From assembly GCA_963837335.1 (NCBI GenBank), contig CAWINS010000013.1, positions 1 through 64,000 of the forward strand: a DNA stretch of 64,000 nucleotides, written 5' to 3'. Positions 35,232 to 45,619 of the stretch are shown here, piece after piece. The position numbers and the translations under genes were made by a program. Each line of letters begins with the position of its first letter. Within the stretch, counting starts at the first letter, position 1. The notes beneath the pieces were generated by a model. That model did not search any database. It had not been told where the DNA came from and saw only the letters and a program-made list of their open reading frames with translations. This stretch comes from RYN-230 sp963837335 (GTDB taxonomy: Bacteria; Actinomycetota; Actinomycetes; Streptosporangiales; Streptosporangiaceae).

Positions 35232-35834
35232 GTGACCAGGGTTATCGCCGGCGCGGCGCGGGGCCGCCGGCTGGCCGTCCCGGGGGGCCGGCTGACCAGG
35301 CCGACCAGCGACCGGGCCCGGGAAGGGCTGTTCGGCACGCTCGCGGCGGTGCACGGCCCGCTGGACGGCGCGGGCCTGCTCGACCTGTACGCGGGTTCCG
35401 GGGCAGTAGGCCTGGAGGCGCTGTCGCGGGGCGCCCGGCGGGTGCTGTTCGTGGAGGCGGACGCGCGCGCCGCCCGGGTCATCCGGGACAACATCGCCAC
35501 GGTCGGCCTGGCCGGGGCCGAGCTGGTCACCGACCGGGTGGAGCGGCTGCTCAGCCGGGGGCCGGCCGGGCCGGACCGCTACGACCTGGCCGTCGCCGAC
35601 CCCCCGTACGCCGTCACCGACGAGGAGGTCAGCGGGATGCTGGCCGCGCTGGCCACCGGCGGGTGGCTGGCCCCTGAGGCGGTCGTCGCCGTCGAGCGGG
35701 CCACCCGATCCGGGCCGGTCAGCTGGCCGGCCGGGTACACGCCGGACCGGTCCCGTCGCTACGGTGATACGACGTTCTGGTACGGTCTCGCCGCAGGCGC
35801 CCAGTCGACCGCAGAGTTGACGGAATTACCGTGA
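35232..35834 (+). CDS. rsmD: 16S rRNA (guanine(966)-N2)-methyltransferase
   Basis: The 200-residue methyltransferase has the family start TRVIAGAARGRRLAVP, the SAM-binding LLDLYAGSGAVGLEALSRGA and the catalytic ADPPYAV. It methylates G966 of 16S rRNA. The GTG at 35232 fits the family start. Its stop overlaps the possible ATG of coaD as ATGA, and recG ends 37 bases upstream, so the three are co-transcribed. Confidence 0.95.
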   Translation: MTRVIAGAARGRRLAVPGGRLTRPTSDRAREGLFGTLAAVHGPLDGAGLLDLYAGSGAVGLEALSRGARRVLFVEADARAARVIRDNIATVGLAGAELVTDRVERLLSRGPAGPDRYDLAVADPPYAVTDEEVSGMLAALATGGWLAPEAVVAVERATRSGPVSWPAGYTPDRSRRYGDTTFWYGLAAGAQSTAELTELP

Positions 35835-35872
35835 TGGGCAGCGCAAATGTAGTGCCGGAAGGGCGTGACCGC

Positions 35873-36370
35873 GTGCGTCGTGTCGTCTGTCCAGGCTCGT
35901 TCGACCCGGTGACCAACGGTCATCTCGACATCATCAGCCGGGCGGCGTTGCTGCACGATGAGGTCCTCGTCGTCGTCGGTGCCAACCAGTCCAAACACGG
36001 CCTGTTCACGGTGGAGGAACGGGTCGAGATGCTCCGCGAGGTGACCTCCGGCCTGAAGAATGTCGAGGTCGGGGTGTTCACCGGGCTGCTGGTCGAGTTC
36101 TGCCGGGTGAACGGGGTCTCGGCGATCGTGAAGGGCCTGCGCGCGGTCAGCGACTTCGAGTACGAGATGGAGATGGCGCAGATGAACTACCGTCTCGCGG
36201 AGGTCGAGACGCTGTTCATCGCGGCCAATCCCGTGTACAGCTTCCTGCGGTCCAGCCTGGTCAAGGAGATCTGCCGGTACGGCGGCGACGTCACGTCGCT
36301 GGTCCCGGAGCTGGTGTTCGAGCGCCTCCAGGAGCGGCTCGGCTCGGCCCGGGCGGACCACGGGGGCTGA
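35873..36370 (+). CDS. coaD: Phosphopantetheine adenylyltransferase
   Basis: The 165-residue enzyme makes dephospho-CoA. It carries the nucleotidyltransferase motif PGSFDPVTNGHLDI, KGLRAVSDFEYE and YSFLRSSLVKEI. I chose GTG 35873 (GGAAGGG upstream), giving RRVVCPGSFDP at the start and the family length; an in-frame ATG at 35831 would add 14 residues without conservation, though it overlaps the rsmD stop. Confidence 0.95.
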   Translation: MRRVVCPGSFDPVTNGHLDIISRAALLHDEVLVVVGANQSKHGLFTVEERVEMLREVTSGLKNVEVGVFTGLLVEFCRVNGVSAIVKGLRAVSDFEYEMEMAQMNYRLAEVETLFIAANPVYSFLRSSLVKEICRYGGDVTSLVPELVFERLQERLGSARADHGG

Positions 36371-36379
36371 CCACGGCGC

Positions 36380-36445
36380 CTGGATCGGTCCGGTCACCGG
36401 GCTGGATCGGTCCGGTCACCGGGCTGGATCGGTCCGGTCACCGGG
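36380..36445. repeat. Three exact 22-bp tandem repeats
   Basis: The unit CTGGATCGGTCCGGTCACCGGG occurs three times without a mismatch between coaD and the DUF177 gene. Each copy contains the small inverted repeat CCGGT-C-ACCGG. It is a minisatellite, perhaps also a transcript-processing or protein-binding array. Confidence 0.95.
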
Positions 36446-36537
36446 CCGGACGGGCCGCACCGCCGCTCAAGTTGGGAATCGGCTGGTACCCGGGTAGGCT
36501 GATCAATCCAACCCCTTCGCCAGACACCGTACTTGCT

Positions 36538-37191
36538 ATGCCACAGTCACGAAAAAACTCGTCGGCGCGACTCGATCCGCGCAAGCCCCTGGTCTTCAGC
36601 ACTCTCGACCTCGGCCGCAGTCCCGGATCGGAGTACTCGCAACAGCGCACCGTCCCGGCTCCCGCGTACGCCCACGCCGGGCTGGCTGGCGTGCCCGAGG
36701 GCAGCGACGTGGAGCTGGACGTGCGGATGGAGGCGGTGTCGGAGGGTGTTCTGGTCACGGCGACAGCCCGGGCCCAGATCACCGGGGAGTGCGCGCGGTG
36801 CCTGGAACCGATCAGCCAGCCGATCGAGGTCCAGGGCCAGGAATTGTTCGCCTATTCCGCGGACGACGGCCCGGCCGACGCTGAAGGGTACTCTCTCCAG
36901 GGAGACCTGCTCGATTTCGAGCCGGTCCTGCACGATGCGCTCGTACTCGCGGTCCCGCTGGCGCCCCTGTGCCGGGAGGATTGCCCAGGGCTGTGCGTGG
37001 AGTGCGGCGTGCCACTCGCCCAGGCCGGGCCCGACCACGGGCACGGCCCGGCCATCGATCCGCGGTGGGCCGGCCTGCAGCAGGCCGCCGCACAGTTCGG
37101 TGGTCCTGGCGCGGGAGAACCCGGGCTGGATGAGACAGAAATGAACGGGAACGGCCGGCGGGCAACCTCCGCGGGCGAACCGGACGACTGA
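36538..37191 (+). CDS. DUF177/YceD family protein
   Basis: The 217-residue protein is the YceD/DUF177 type that almost always precedes rpmF and is linked to large-subunit rRNA maturation. It has four family cysteines, in CARCLEP and CREDCPGLCVECGVPL, which could bind zinc, and a short Asp/Gly-rich tail. The start at ATG 36538 gives PQSRKNSSARLDPRKPLVF. rpmF starts 23 bases after its stop. Confidence 0.9.
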   Translation: MPQSRKNSSARLDPRKPLVFSTLDLGRSPGSEYSQQRTVPAPAYAHAGLAGVPEGSDVELDVRMEAVSEGVLVTATARAQITGECARCLEPISQPIEVQGQELFAYSADDGPADAEGYSLQGDLLDFEPVLHDALVLAVPLAPLCREDCPGLCVECGVPLAQAGPDHGHGPAIDPRWAGLQQAAAQFGGPGAGEPGLDETEMNGNGRRATSAGEPDD

Positions 37192-37214
37192 GTTCAGAGT
37201 TAAGGAGAGTTAAC

Positions 37215-37391
37215 GTGGCTGTTCCCAAGCGGCGGATGTCACGCAGCAACACCAGGTCCCGCCGGTCGCAGTGGAAGACGTCCGCGCCGGCCCTGGTGCG
37301 CTGCCCGCAGTGCCGGGACCCGAAGCTTCCGCACACGGCCTGCCCGACATGCGGAACCTACAACCGTCGTCAGGTGATCACACCAACCTGA
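37215..37391 (+). CDS. rpmF: 50S ribosomal protein L32
   Basis: The 58-residue bL32 begins AVPKRRMSRSNTRSRRSQW and has the zinc form with CPQC and CPTC. TAAGGAGAG precedes the GTG start. It is clustered with DUF177 and rnc as usual. Confidence 0.97.
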   Translation: MAVPKRRMSRSNTRSRRSQWKTSAPALVRCPQCRDPKLPHTACPTCGTYNRRQVITPT

Positions 37392-37410
37392 TGCGCTGAA
37401 AGGGCACGGC

Positions 37411-38262
37411 GTGAGAGGCGGGTCAAACGGCAGCGCAGCAGGCGAACCGGATAGTTCGGAACTGCTGCGGGCCATCGACACCGGGATGAGCCCGGAGTTG
37501 CTGGAGCGCGCCCTCACGCACCGTTCCTACGCGTATGAGAACGGCGGGCTGCCCACCAACGAGCGGCTCGAGTTCCTCGGCGACGCGGTCCTCGGCCTGA
37601 TCGTCACCGACACCCTGTTCCGCCGCTACCCAGACCTTCCCGAGGGCCAGCTGGCCAAGCTGCGGGCGGCCGTGGTGCAGATGCGGGCCCTGGCCGAGGT
37701 GGCGCGATCCCTCCGGCTCGGCTCCTATGTGCGGCTCGGCCGGGGCGAGGAGGGTACCGGCGGGCGGGACAAGTCGTCGATCCTGGCCGACACCCTCGAA
37801 GCGCTGATCGGCGCGGTGTACTTCGAGTGCGGCCTGCCGGCCGCGCACAGCCTCGTGCACCGGCTGTTCGATCCGGTGATCGACCGCTCCGCGGGGCTCG
37901 GCGCCGGCCTGGACTGGAAGACCTCACTGCAAGAACTCACCGCCTCCGGGTACCTGGGCGTCCCCGAGTATCACGTCGAGGAGAGCGGGCCCGACCACCA
38001 GAAGTTCTTCCGGGCGTCGGTCCGCGTCGGCGGCCGGACGTACGGCTCCGGATCGGGACGGTCGAAGAAGGAAGCTGAGCAGCAGGCGGCGGAGGCCGCC
38101 TGGAAAGCGATCAGCAGCATCAACGAGAGCGGCCCGGATGCCGCCGCCGGAGGCGTCTCGGCGAACGGCACGGCTGGCGGTGCGGCAGCCGTGGGCGGGC
38201 CGGTGGTCGTTCCCCCCGTCCCGCCTGCGGCCGAGGGCGGCGCCGAGCCAGCCGGCGGCTGA
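37411..38262 (+). CDS. rnc: Ribonuclease III
   Basis: The 283-residue endonuclease processes rRNA and other double-stranded RNA. It has the catalytic signature NERLEFLGDAVLGL, a second acidic helix DTLEALIGAVYFE, and a C-terminal double-stranded-RNA-binding domain (DWKTSLQELTASGYLGVPEY and GSGRSKKEAEQQAAEAAW). The last ~45 residues are a Gly/Ala/Pro-rich extension. AAAGGG stands before the GTG start. Confidence 0.97.
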   Translation: MRGGSNGSAAGEPDSSELLRAIDTGMSPELLERALTHRSYAYENGGLPTNERLEFLGDAVLGLIVTDTLFRRYPDLPEGQLAKLRAAVVQMRALAEVARSLRLGSYVRLGRGEEGTGGRDKSSILADTLEALIGAVYFECGLPAAHSLVHRLFDPVIDRSAGLGAGLDWKTSLQELTASGYLGVPEYHVEESGPDHQKFFRASVRVGGRTYGSGSGRSKKEAEQQAAEAAWKAISSINESGPDAAAGGVSANGTAGGAAAVGGPVVVPPVPPAAEGGAEPAGG

Positions 38263-38265
38263 CTC

Positions 38266-39144
38266 GTGCCGGAACTCCCCGAGGTCGAAACCGTCCGCAG
38301 CGGCCTCGACAAGCACGTGGTAGGTCGCACCATCGACACCGTCGAGGTGCTGCACCCCCGGGCGGTGCGGCGTCATCTGGCCGGGCCGGCCGACTTCGAG
38401 GCGGTGCTGCGCGGCCGGACCTTCACCGGCGCACGGCGCCGGGGCAAGTACCTGTGGCTGCCCGTCGCCGACGATGCCCTGCTCGCCCACCTGGGGATGA
38501 GCGGTCAGTTGCTGGTCGGCGATCCGGAACGTCCCGTGTCCGGGCACGTCCGGGTCCGGTTCACCTTCACCGACCAGGGTCCTGACCTGCGTTTCACCGA
38601 CCAGCGGACGTTCGGCCACCTGGTCTGGGCCAGCGGCGGGGCGCAGCTGCCGCCGCTGATCGCGCACATCGCCCCCGACCCTTTCGAGCCCGCCTTCGAT
38701 GACGAGGTGTTCATCGCCCGCCTGCGCGCCCGCCGGACCGGGCTCAAGCGGGCCCTCCTCGACCAGTCCCTGGTCAGCGGGATCGGCAACATCTACGCCG
38801 ACGAGGCCCTATGGCGGGCCCAGCTGCACTGGGCCCGGGCCACTGAGACGCTCAGCCGCGCCGAGGCCGTCCGCGTCCTCGCCGCGGTCCGGGAGGTTCT
38901 GGCCGACGCGCTGCGGGCCGGCGGCACCTCGTTCGACACCCTTTACGTAAACGTCAACGGGGAGAGCGGCTATTTCTCGCGGTCACTCTGCGTATACGGA
39001 CAGGAGGGTGAGCCCTGCCCGAGGTGTGGTTCGCCGGTCCGCCGCGACCCGTTCATGAACCGATCCGCCTATAGCTGCCCGCGATGCCAGCCACGACCGC
39101 GCTCTCGGCGCTATCATGGTGACCTGCACGATCGCTCAACTTGA
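38266..39144 (+). CDS. mutM: Formamidopyrimidine-DNA glycosylase
   Basis: The 292-residue Fpg/MutM removes 8-oxoguanine and nicks the backbone. The catalytic N-terminus PELPEVETVRSGL (Pro2, Glu3), the RRGKYLWL lysine, the H2TH region with GIGNIYADEALW, and the C-terminal zinc finger (CPRCGSPVRR ... YSCPRCQP) are all intact. The GTG start is three bases after the rnc stop, so the two are coupled. Confidence 0.97.
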   Translation: MPELPEVETVRSGLDKHVVGRTIDTVEVLHPRAVRRHLAGPADFEAVLRGRTFTGARRRGKYLWLPVADDALLAHLGMSGQLLVGDPERPVSGHVRVRFTFTDQGPDLRFTDQRTFGHLVWASGGAQLPPLIAHIAPDPFEPAFDDEVFIARLRARRTGLKRALLDQSLVSGIGNIYADEALWRAQLHWARATETLSRAEAVRVLAAVREVLADALRAGGTSFDTLYVNVNGESGYFSRSLCVYGQEGEPCPRCGSPVRRDPFMNRSAYSCPRCQPRPRSRRYHGDLHDRST

Positions 39145-39251
39145 CCGGATACTCGCGGGGTGGGACCCTAGTGGTGTTACCTGCGCGCGCATTCTCGCGA
39201 TGCTTCGCGTGTGCGCCCACTCTGGTCACTCAGTGTGGAGGACCCATTACA

Positions 39252-39446
39252 ATGGCGAAGGCTCTACTCGGCCACGTCGGCGGGCCTGATCCCCGCATCG
39301 TCTCTGAGATGCGCCGCCTTCAGCAGCGAGTACGCGACCTGGAGGCTGAGCTAGTCAGGCTCCAGGACGTGAACGACGCGCTTGCTGCGGAAGTCGGACC
39401 AGAATTGCTTGTCGCTGATCGGGAGCGCGAGCCGGCCCTCACCTGA
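39252..39446 (+). CDS. Small conserved coiled-coil protein
   Basis: The 64-residue product begins AKALLGHVGGPDPRIVSEM and continues as a predicted coiled coil (RLQQRVRDLEAELVRLQDVNDALAAEV). A small protein with this GHVGG(P/S)DPR start is conserved before smc in actinobacteria, but I know of no function. The ATG is preceded by GGAGGACCC. The region just upstream contains AT-richer sequence that could be its own promoter. Confidence 0.8.
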   Translation: MAKALLGHVGGPDPRIVSEMRRLQQRVRDLEAELVRLQDVNDALAAEVGPELLVADREREPALT

Positions 39447-39997
39447 GGGGCCGCTGTAGTTATCACGGACCAGGGACGTTCCGGGCGGCGTCTCTATTCG
39501 CTGTAGCCACCAGTTAAAGGTTTGGCGACGATCCGGTAATAATTGCACCGCCCGGGGTTTTGCCGTACCCGGCCGTTCTGCGGATAACGCAAATTTCGCC
39601 GCTAATGCGAACATAACCTGCTGCCTGGCGGGCGTGCTACGCCTCGTGGCATTTTGTTATGCCCATGAGTCGTGTCGGGCTGGCGGTGACCCTGAGTTCG
39701 CCGGTGATCCTGGGTTCGCCGGTGTCCTGGTGCACGGCGGTGTTCTTGCGTCCGCCGGTGTTCCTGGGTTCAGCCGGTGTTCCTGGGCCGCTGAACTCGG
39801 TGAGCGGGCCGCCCGCACAGAATCCAGGCCCCGCCCCGGACCTGCGGGGTTATCGCGAATCCCCGGGAACGTCGGCTCCTCACGGTAAGGTGCGGACAGT
39901 TGGCGTGCCGGAGCAGCGTTGCACGGGGGTAACAGGGCTTCCGGCTGACCGGGCCCACGGATGTGGCTAGTGCCCAGAGGGGGAGGGGAGCCGGCAG
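39447..39997. other. Gene-free stretch before smc with degenerate repeats
   Basis: No convincing gene lies here. From about 39686 to 39790 the sequence repeats degenerate forms of TTCGCCGGTGTTCCTGGG five times. Frames through it read as monotonous Pro/Val/Gly or Ala/Gly strings without homology I know. The promoter of smc should be near its end. Confidence 0.55.
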
Positions 39998-42900
39998 GTG
40001 TACCTGAAGACCCTCACCCTGCGCGGCTTCAAATCTTTTGCCTCCGCCACCACCCTCCGCTTCGAGCCGGGTATCACCTGCATCGTCGGTCCCAACGGGT
40101 CGGGCAAGTCCAACGTGGTGGACGCCTTCTCCTGGGTGATGGGCGAGCAGGGGGTGAAGACCCTGCGGGGCGGCAAGATGGAGGACGTGGTCTTCGCGGG
40201 GACCGCGTCCCGCCCTCCGCTCGGCCGGGCCGAAGTCACCCTCACCATCGACAACAGCGACGGCGCGCTGCCCATCGAATACGCCGAGGTGACGATCAGC
40301 CGCCTGCTCTTCCGGTCCGGGCAGAGCGAGTACTCGATCAACGGTGACCACTGCCGGCTGCTCGACGTCCAGGAACTCCTGTCCGACTCGGGCCTGGGCC
40401 GCGAGATGCACGTGATCGTCGGTCAGGGCCAGCTGGACCAGGTACTTCACGCCGGGCCGGAGGCCCGTCGGGCGCTGATCGAGGAAGCGGCGGGGGTGCT
40501 GAAGCACCGCCGCCGCAAGGAGAAGGCGCTGCGCAAGCTCGAGGCGATGCAGACCAACCTGACCAGGCTGGTGGACCTGACCGCGGAACTGAAGCGCCGC
40601 CTCAAGCCGCTCGGCCGCCAGGCGGCCATCGCCCGCCGGGCCGCCGTCATCCAGGCTGACCTGCGCGACTCCCGGCTCCGGCTGCTCGCCGACGACTACG
40701 TCACCGCGTCCGCCGAACTGCGGCGCGACCAGACCGACGAGGCGGCCGCGCTGGCCCGCCGCGCCGAACTGGAGCGGGTCCTGACCCAGGCGCGCCAGCG
40801 GGAGGCCGAGCTGGACAGCGACGAGCAGCAGCACGCTCCCCGCCTCGCCGCCGCTCAGGAGGCCTGGTTCGCACTGTCCGCTCTCTCCGAACGCCTCCGT
40901 GGCGTGGCCAGCCTGGCCCAGGAGCGGCACACTCACCTGGCGGCCCAGCCGGACGCGCCCCGGCCGGGCCGTGACCCGCAGGAGCTCGAACTCGAGGCGG
41001 AAACGCTGCGGGAACAGGAAGTGGTGCTGGGCGAGCGGCTGGAAACCGCGCGTGAGGAACTGTCCGCCGCCACCGCCCAGCGCGCCGCGGCGGAGATTGC
41101 GCTCGCCGAGCGAGGAACGGCGGCTCGCGGCCAGCGCCCGCGCCGAGGCCGCCCGGGCCGAGCGCCTGTCCCGGCTGCGCGCCCAGGTCGGGGCCGCGCA
41201 GAGCAAGGCGTCCGCCGCGCAGGAGGAAGCCGGACGGCTGGCCGACGCGGTCGAGCAGGCCCGCTCCCGCGCCGAGCAGGCCCGGCAGGAGTACGAAGAG
41301 CTGCAGGAACAGTGTGCTGGCCGGGACGACGACCGGGCCGGGCTGACCGGGGAGCACGACCAGGCCGCCGCGCTGCTGGCCGAGGCCACCGCGCTGGTTG
41401 CGGAGCGGCGGGCCGCCGAGCGCGAGTCCAGTGGCCAGCGGGCCGCGTTGCAGGCCCGGGTGCAGGCGCTGCGGGAAGGCGTGCACGCGCTGCGCACCGG
41501 CAAGGACGCCTCGGGGACGCTGCTGGCTGACCCGGAGAAGTACCCCGGCGTGCTCGGGGCCGTCGCGGCCCTGGTGAGCGTGGACGCCGGGGCCCAGGAA
41601 GCCATCGCGGCCGCCCTGGGCGGCGCGGCGGACGCGGTGGCGGTGACGGGTCTCGATGCCGCTGTGGCCATCCTGGAGGCGCTCAAGGGCGAGGACGCGG
41701 GCAGCGCCGGCCTGGTGATCACGCCCGGCCCGGCTGATAACGCGCCTTCGGCCGCAGACGCGGCCCGGCCCGCCGACGGGGGACTACCGCCGGCCGTCCG
41801 GCTGCCGGATGGTGCCCATCCCGCCCTCGCGCTGGTGCGGGCCCACGGACGGTCTGGCGCCTGCGCTGGCGGACCTGCTGTCCGGCATCGTGGTGGCCGC
41901 CGACCTCGCCCAGGCCCGGGAACTGGTCCGCAGCTACCCGGAGCTGCGGGTCGTCACCCGGCAGGGCGACGTGCTCGGCGCGCACTGGGCCTCAGGCGGC
42001 TCAGCCCGGCCCGCCAGTGAGCTGACCCTGCGCAGCGTGGCCGATGAGGCGGCGGCCGGGCTGGAGGCGGTGGAAGATCGCTGTAAGCAGGCCGCCGAGC
42101 AGCTTGCGCTGGCCGTGGACGCCGAAGAGCAGGCCCGTCAGGTCGTGGCCAAGGCCCAGGCGGCGCTGCGCGAAGTCGACGCCGCGGCCGCCGAGGTCTC
42201 CGGACGGCTCGGCCGCCTGGCGGGCGCGGCCCGGGCTGCCCGCGACGAGGCGCAGCGGCTGGAAGACCGCCATCGAGAAGGCGCACCGGGCGCGCGAGGC
42301 GAGCCAGGCACGGTCGCGGGACTCGAGGCTGAGCCTGGCCGAAGCCGAAGCCCGGCAGGCCGCGGCCGGAGCTGGGCCCCGGCGGGAGCCGGTCCCAGGC
42401 CGGGCCGGACGCGGACGGCCCGTTCCGGAACCAGCCCGCCCGGGCCGGGACGCACAGGATGACGCGGCGCCCCCGACCGGGAGACCCTGGCCGCGCAGGT
42501 GACCGCCGGGCGGAACGCCGAGATGGAAGCGCGGCTGGAGGTCAGGACGGCCGAGGAACGGCTCCGGGCGATCGCGGGCCGGGCGGACGCGCTGGTCGCC
42601 GCGGCCGCCACCGAGCGGCAGGCCGCGCAGCGCGCGGCCGCCCGGCGGATCCAGCGTGAGCGGCAGGCGGTGGTGGCCCGCGCGGTGGCCGACGGCGCCG
42701 CGCACGCGCTGACCCGGCTGGCCGGCTCGCTGGCCGCCGCCAGCGAGCAGCGGCAGGCAGCCGAGCAGGCCAGCAAGGGCCGGGCCGTGGCGCTCAAGGA
42801 GGTGCGGGTCCAGGTCCGCGACCTCGCCACCGAATTCGACCGCGTCGTCGACGCCGCGCACGGCACCGAGCTGGCCCGGGCCGAGCACCGGATGAGGCTG

Positions 42901-43842
42901 GAGCAGCTGGCCGCCCGGGCGGCCGAAGAGTTCGCGGTCTCGGCCGAGGAACTGGTGGCCGAGTACGGCCCGGACGTCCCGGTCCCCGTCATCAGCCCCG
43001 ATTCTCCGGCCCCCGCACCGGCCGCTGAGCGGTCCGCTGACGCCGATCCCTCCGATGACCCCATGGATGGCCCGCTGGATGCGCAGCAGGCCGCTGAGGG
43101 CAGCGACGGGAGTCTCCTGGTGCCGCCGCCGGCCCCGCCCAGCGAGGAACAGCAGGTGCTGACCGGGACGATCCCGTACGTCCGGGCCGAGCAGGAACGC
43201 CGCGCGGCCGCCGCCCAGCGCCAGCTCGACCAGCTGGGCAAGGTGAACCCGCTGGCCCTTGAGGAGTTCGCGGCCCTGGAAGAACGGCACGCGTTCCTGG
43301 CCACCCAGCTCGAGGACCTCAAGAAGACCCGCCGTGACCTGCTGATCGTGGTCAAGGAGGTGGACGACCGGGTCCTGGAGGTGTTCGCGTCGGCCTTCGA
43401 GGACACGGCCCGGGAGTTCGAAGGGATCTTCTCCCGGCTGTTCCCCGGCGGCGAGGGGCGGCTGATCCTCACCGAGCCCGACGACATGCTGGCCACCGGC
43501 ATCGACTTCGAGGCCCGGCCGCCGGGCAAGAAGGTCAAGCGGATGTCGCTGCTGTCCGGCGGCGAGCGCTCGCTGACCGCGATCGCCTTCCTGCTGGCCA
43601 TCTTCAAGGCCCGGCCCTCGCCGTTCTACGTGCTCGACGAGGTCGAAGCCGCACTCGACGACACGAACATGCAGCGCCTGCTGCACATCTTCGAGGAACT
43701 GCGCTCGGTGTCCCAGCTCCTGATCATCACCCACCAGAAGCGCACCATGGAGATCGCCGACGCGCTGTACGGGATCAGCATGCGGGGCGACGGGGTCTCG
43801 GCCGTGGTCAGCCAGCGGCTGCGGGAGCGCGAGACCGCCTGA
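39998..43842 (+). CDS. smc: Chromosome segregation ATPase Smc, four apparent frameshifts
   Basis: Smc organises and segregates the chromosome as a ring with ScpA and ScpB. The N-terminal head (LRGFKSFASATTLRFEPG, Walker A VGPNGSGKSN), coiled-coil arms, the hinge (GVLGAVAALVSVDAGAQEA to GLAPALADLLSGIVVA) and C-terminal head (LSGGERSLTAIAF, FYVLDEVEAALDD) are all present and collinear over ~1280 residues. Frame changes occur near 41115, 41845, 42263 and 42470; the first three need one base removed, the last one C added in a run of five. A gene this conserved with intact motifs on both sides is almost certainly whole in the organism. Confidence 0.93.
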
Positions 43843-43994
43843 CCCTGCGGGCGCCTCAACACGCCATCGGCCTCGGGAGCGCGGGATCGCCTGACCCCTG
43901 CGGGCGCCTCAACCCGCCAGCCGCCGCGGGAGCGCGGGACCGCTCGCGGGCGCCTCAACAGCCAGCCGCCGCGGAAGTACGAGATCGCCCCACC
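43823..43994. repeat. Tandem degenerate copies of the smc 3' end
   Basis: The last codons of smc with its stop and the following 20 bases (GGGAGCGCGAGACCGCCTGA onwards) recur at about 43875 and 43928, and partly at 43973, with the shared word GCGGGCGCCTCAAC. The period is about 52 then 45 bases. It is a 3'-end duplication array. Confidence 0.75.
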
Positions 43995-44064
43995 GTTGCC
44001 AGGGGCCCCATCCCGCCAGCGCCCGGACAGTGCAGCCCGGGGCGTCTGCCAGACTGGGGCCGTT

Positions 44065-45246
44065 ATGGAACTTGTGATCATTCTCATCGTCGTCGCCGTT
44101 CTGGTGGTCGGGGGGCTGGGCACCACATTCCTGGTCCTCCCGCGCCGCCGTCGGGTCAGCGCGCCGCCCAGGCCGCCAGTGCCGGGCCCGGAAACCGGCC
44201 AGACCACGGCCCCGCCGGCGGGCCAGACCAGGGCGCCACCCGCGGATCAGGCCGGGGAGGGTGCGCCGTCGGCGGTGCTCCCGCCCGTCGCCGAGCCGGT
44301 CCCCCGTGAGGCGCCCACAGCCCCGATGCGCGGCCGCCTCACCCGGCTCCGCGGGCGGCTCGCCGCCTCTCGCGGCGGGTTCGGCGCCACCCTGCTCAAC
44401 CTGCTCTCCCGGGACGCCCTGGACGACCAGGCCTGGGAGGACATCGAGGACACGCTGATCACCGCGGATATGGGCGTGGCGCCGTCCCGCCAGATCACCG
44501 AGGAACTCCGGACCCAGGTGAAGGTCACCGGCACCCGCGACCCGGACCAGGTGCGCGCGATGCTGCGCGACGAGCTCATCAAGCAGATCGGGCCGGACAT
44601 GGACCGGACGCTGCACACCGGGTCACACGGGGACCGGCCCTCCATCCTCCTCGTCGTGGGGGTCAACGGGACCGGCAAGACCACGGTCGTCGGGAAGCTC
44701 AGCCGGGCGCTCATCGGCGAGGGCCAGACCGTGGTGCTCGGCGCGGCCGACACATTCCGCGCCGCCGCCGCCGACCAGCTCCAGACGTGGGGCCGCCGGA
44801 CCGGGGCCGAGGTGATCCGGTCCGACCGTGAGGGAGCCGATCCGGCCAGCGTGGCCTTCGAGGCGGTGCAGACCGGGATCGACGAACGGGCCAGCACCGT
44901 CATCGTGGACACCGCCGGGCGGCTGCACACCAAGACCGGCCTGATGGATGAGCTCGGCAAGATCAAGCGGGTCATCGAGAAGCGGGCCACCGTGGACGAG
45001 GTCCTGCTGGTACTGGACGCCACCACCGGGCAGAACGGGCTCCGCCAGGCCCGGGTGTTCGCGGAGGTCGTGGACGTGACCGGCATCGTCTTGACCAAGC
45101 TGGACGGGACGGCCAAGGGCGGCATCGTCATCGCGGTCCAGCGCGAGCTGGGGGTGCCGGTCAAGCTGGTCGGGCTGGGTGAAGGGCCGGACGACCTGGC
45201 CCCGTTCGAGCCCGAGGCCTTCGTGGACGCGATCCTGGGCAGCTGA
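44065..45246 (+). CDS. ftsY: Signal recognition particle receptor FtsY
   Basis: The 393-residue protein has an N-terminal membrane helix (LVIILIVVAVLVVGGLGTTFLV), a Pro-rich linker, an NG domain with GVNGTGKTT (K205), DTFRAAAADQL, VDTAGRLHTK and VLTKLDGTAKGG. It docks ribosome-Ffh complexes at the membrane. An N-terminal membrane anchor is typical of actinobacterial FtsY. The ATG at 44065 was chosen because the helix begins there. Confidence 0.97.
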   Translation: MELVIILIVVAVLVVGGLGTTFLVLPRRRRVSAPPRPPVPGPETGQTTAPPAGQTRAPPADQAGEGAPSAVLPPVAEPVPREAPTAPMRGRLTRLRGRLAASRGGFGATLLNLLSRDALDDQAWEDIEDTLITADMGVAPSRQITEELRTQVKVTGTRDPDQVRAMLRDELIKQIGPDMDRTLHTGSHGDRPSILLVVGVNGTGKTTVVGKLSRALIGEGQTVVLGAADTFRAAAADQLQTWGRRTGAEVIRSDREGADPASVAFEAVQTGIDERASTVIVDTAGRLHTKTGLMDELGKIKRVIEKRATVDEVLLVLDATTGQNGLRQARVFAEVVDVTGIVLTKLDGTAKGGIVIAVQRELGVPVKLVGLGEGPDDLAPFEPEAFVDAILGS

Positions 45247-45561
45247 CCGGGTTCTTCCCTGCTGGGCCCTTTCCCCGGTCCTGGACTTCGGGTCCCGGCA
45301 CGTGGCCGCGTTACCGCTGGTGGCTCCGGGAGCGGTCCTCGGGTCGCGGCACACCAAACGCCGCGCCCCGAGGACCGATCCCGGAGCCGGGTTACCTCAT
45401 GCTGACCCGCGGTCTGGCCCCTGCCGCGCCCCTCGCGCCTGCCGCGCCCCCGCCCTGTGCCTCGCGCGGCCTACGCCCGGCGCGGCGTCGTCCTTCATCA
45501 GGCCTGCCCGCCCAGTCGGCCGCTCCTCCAGGCTGGCGATCATGGCCTGCCGCTGACATGT

Positions 45562-45619
45562 CACGTATGTGGTGCACCTGGAGGGGCGTTTTGTCCGGTT
45601 CAGCTGCACCAGATACGTG
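45562..45619. repeat. 16-bp imperfect inverted repeat with 26-base spacer
   Basis: Positions 45562-45577 and 45604-45619 match as an inverted repeat at 14 of 16 bases. In RNA this would make a substantial stem-loop after ftsY; a terminator, a regulatory RNA element or a protein site are all possible. Confidence 0.5.

Noticed and set aside
33086..35530. 814-codon minus-strand frame opposite recG and rsmD
   Set aside because: Arg/Gly/His-rich shadow of recG; both recG and rsmD are firmly identified on the plus strand.
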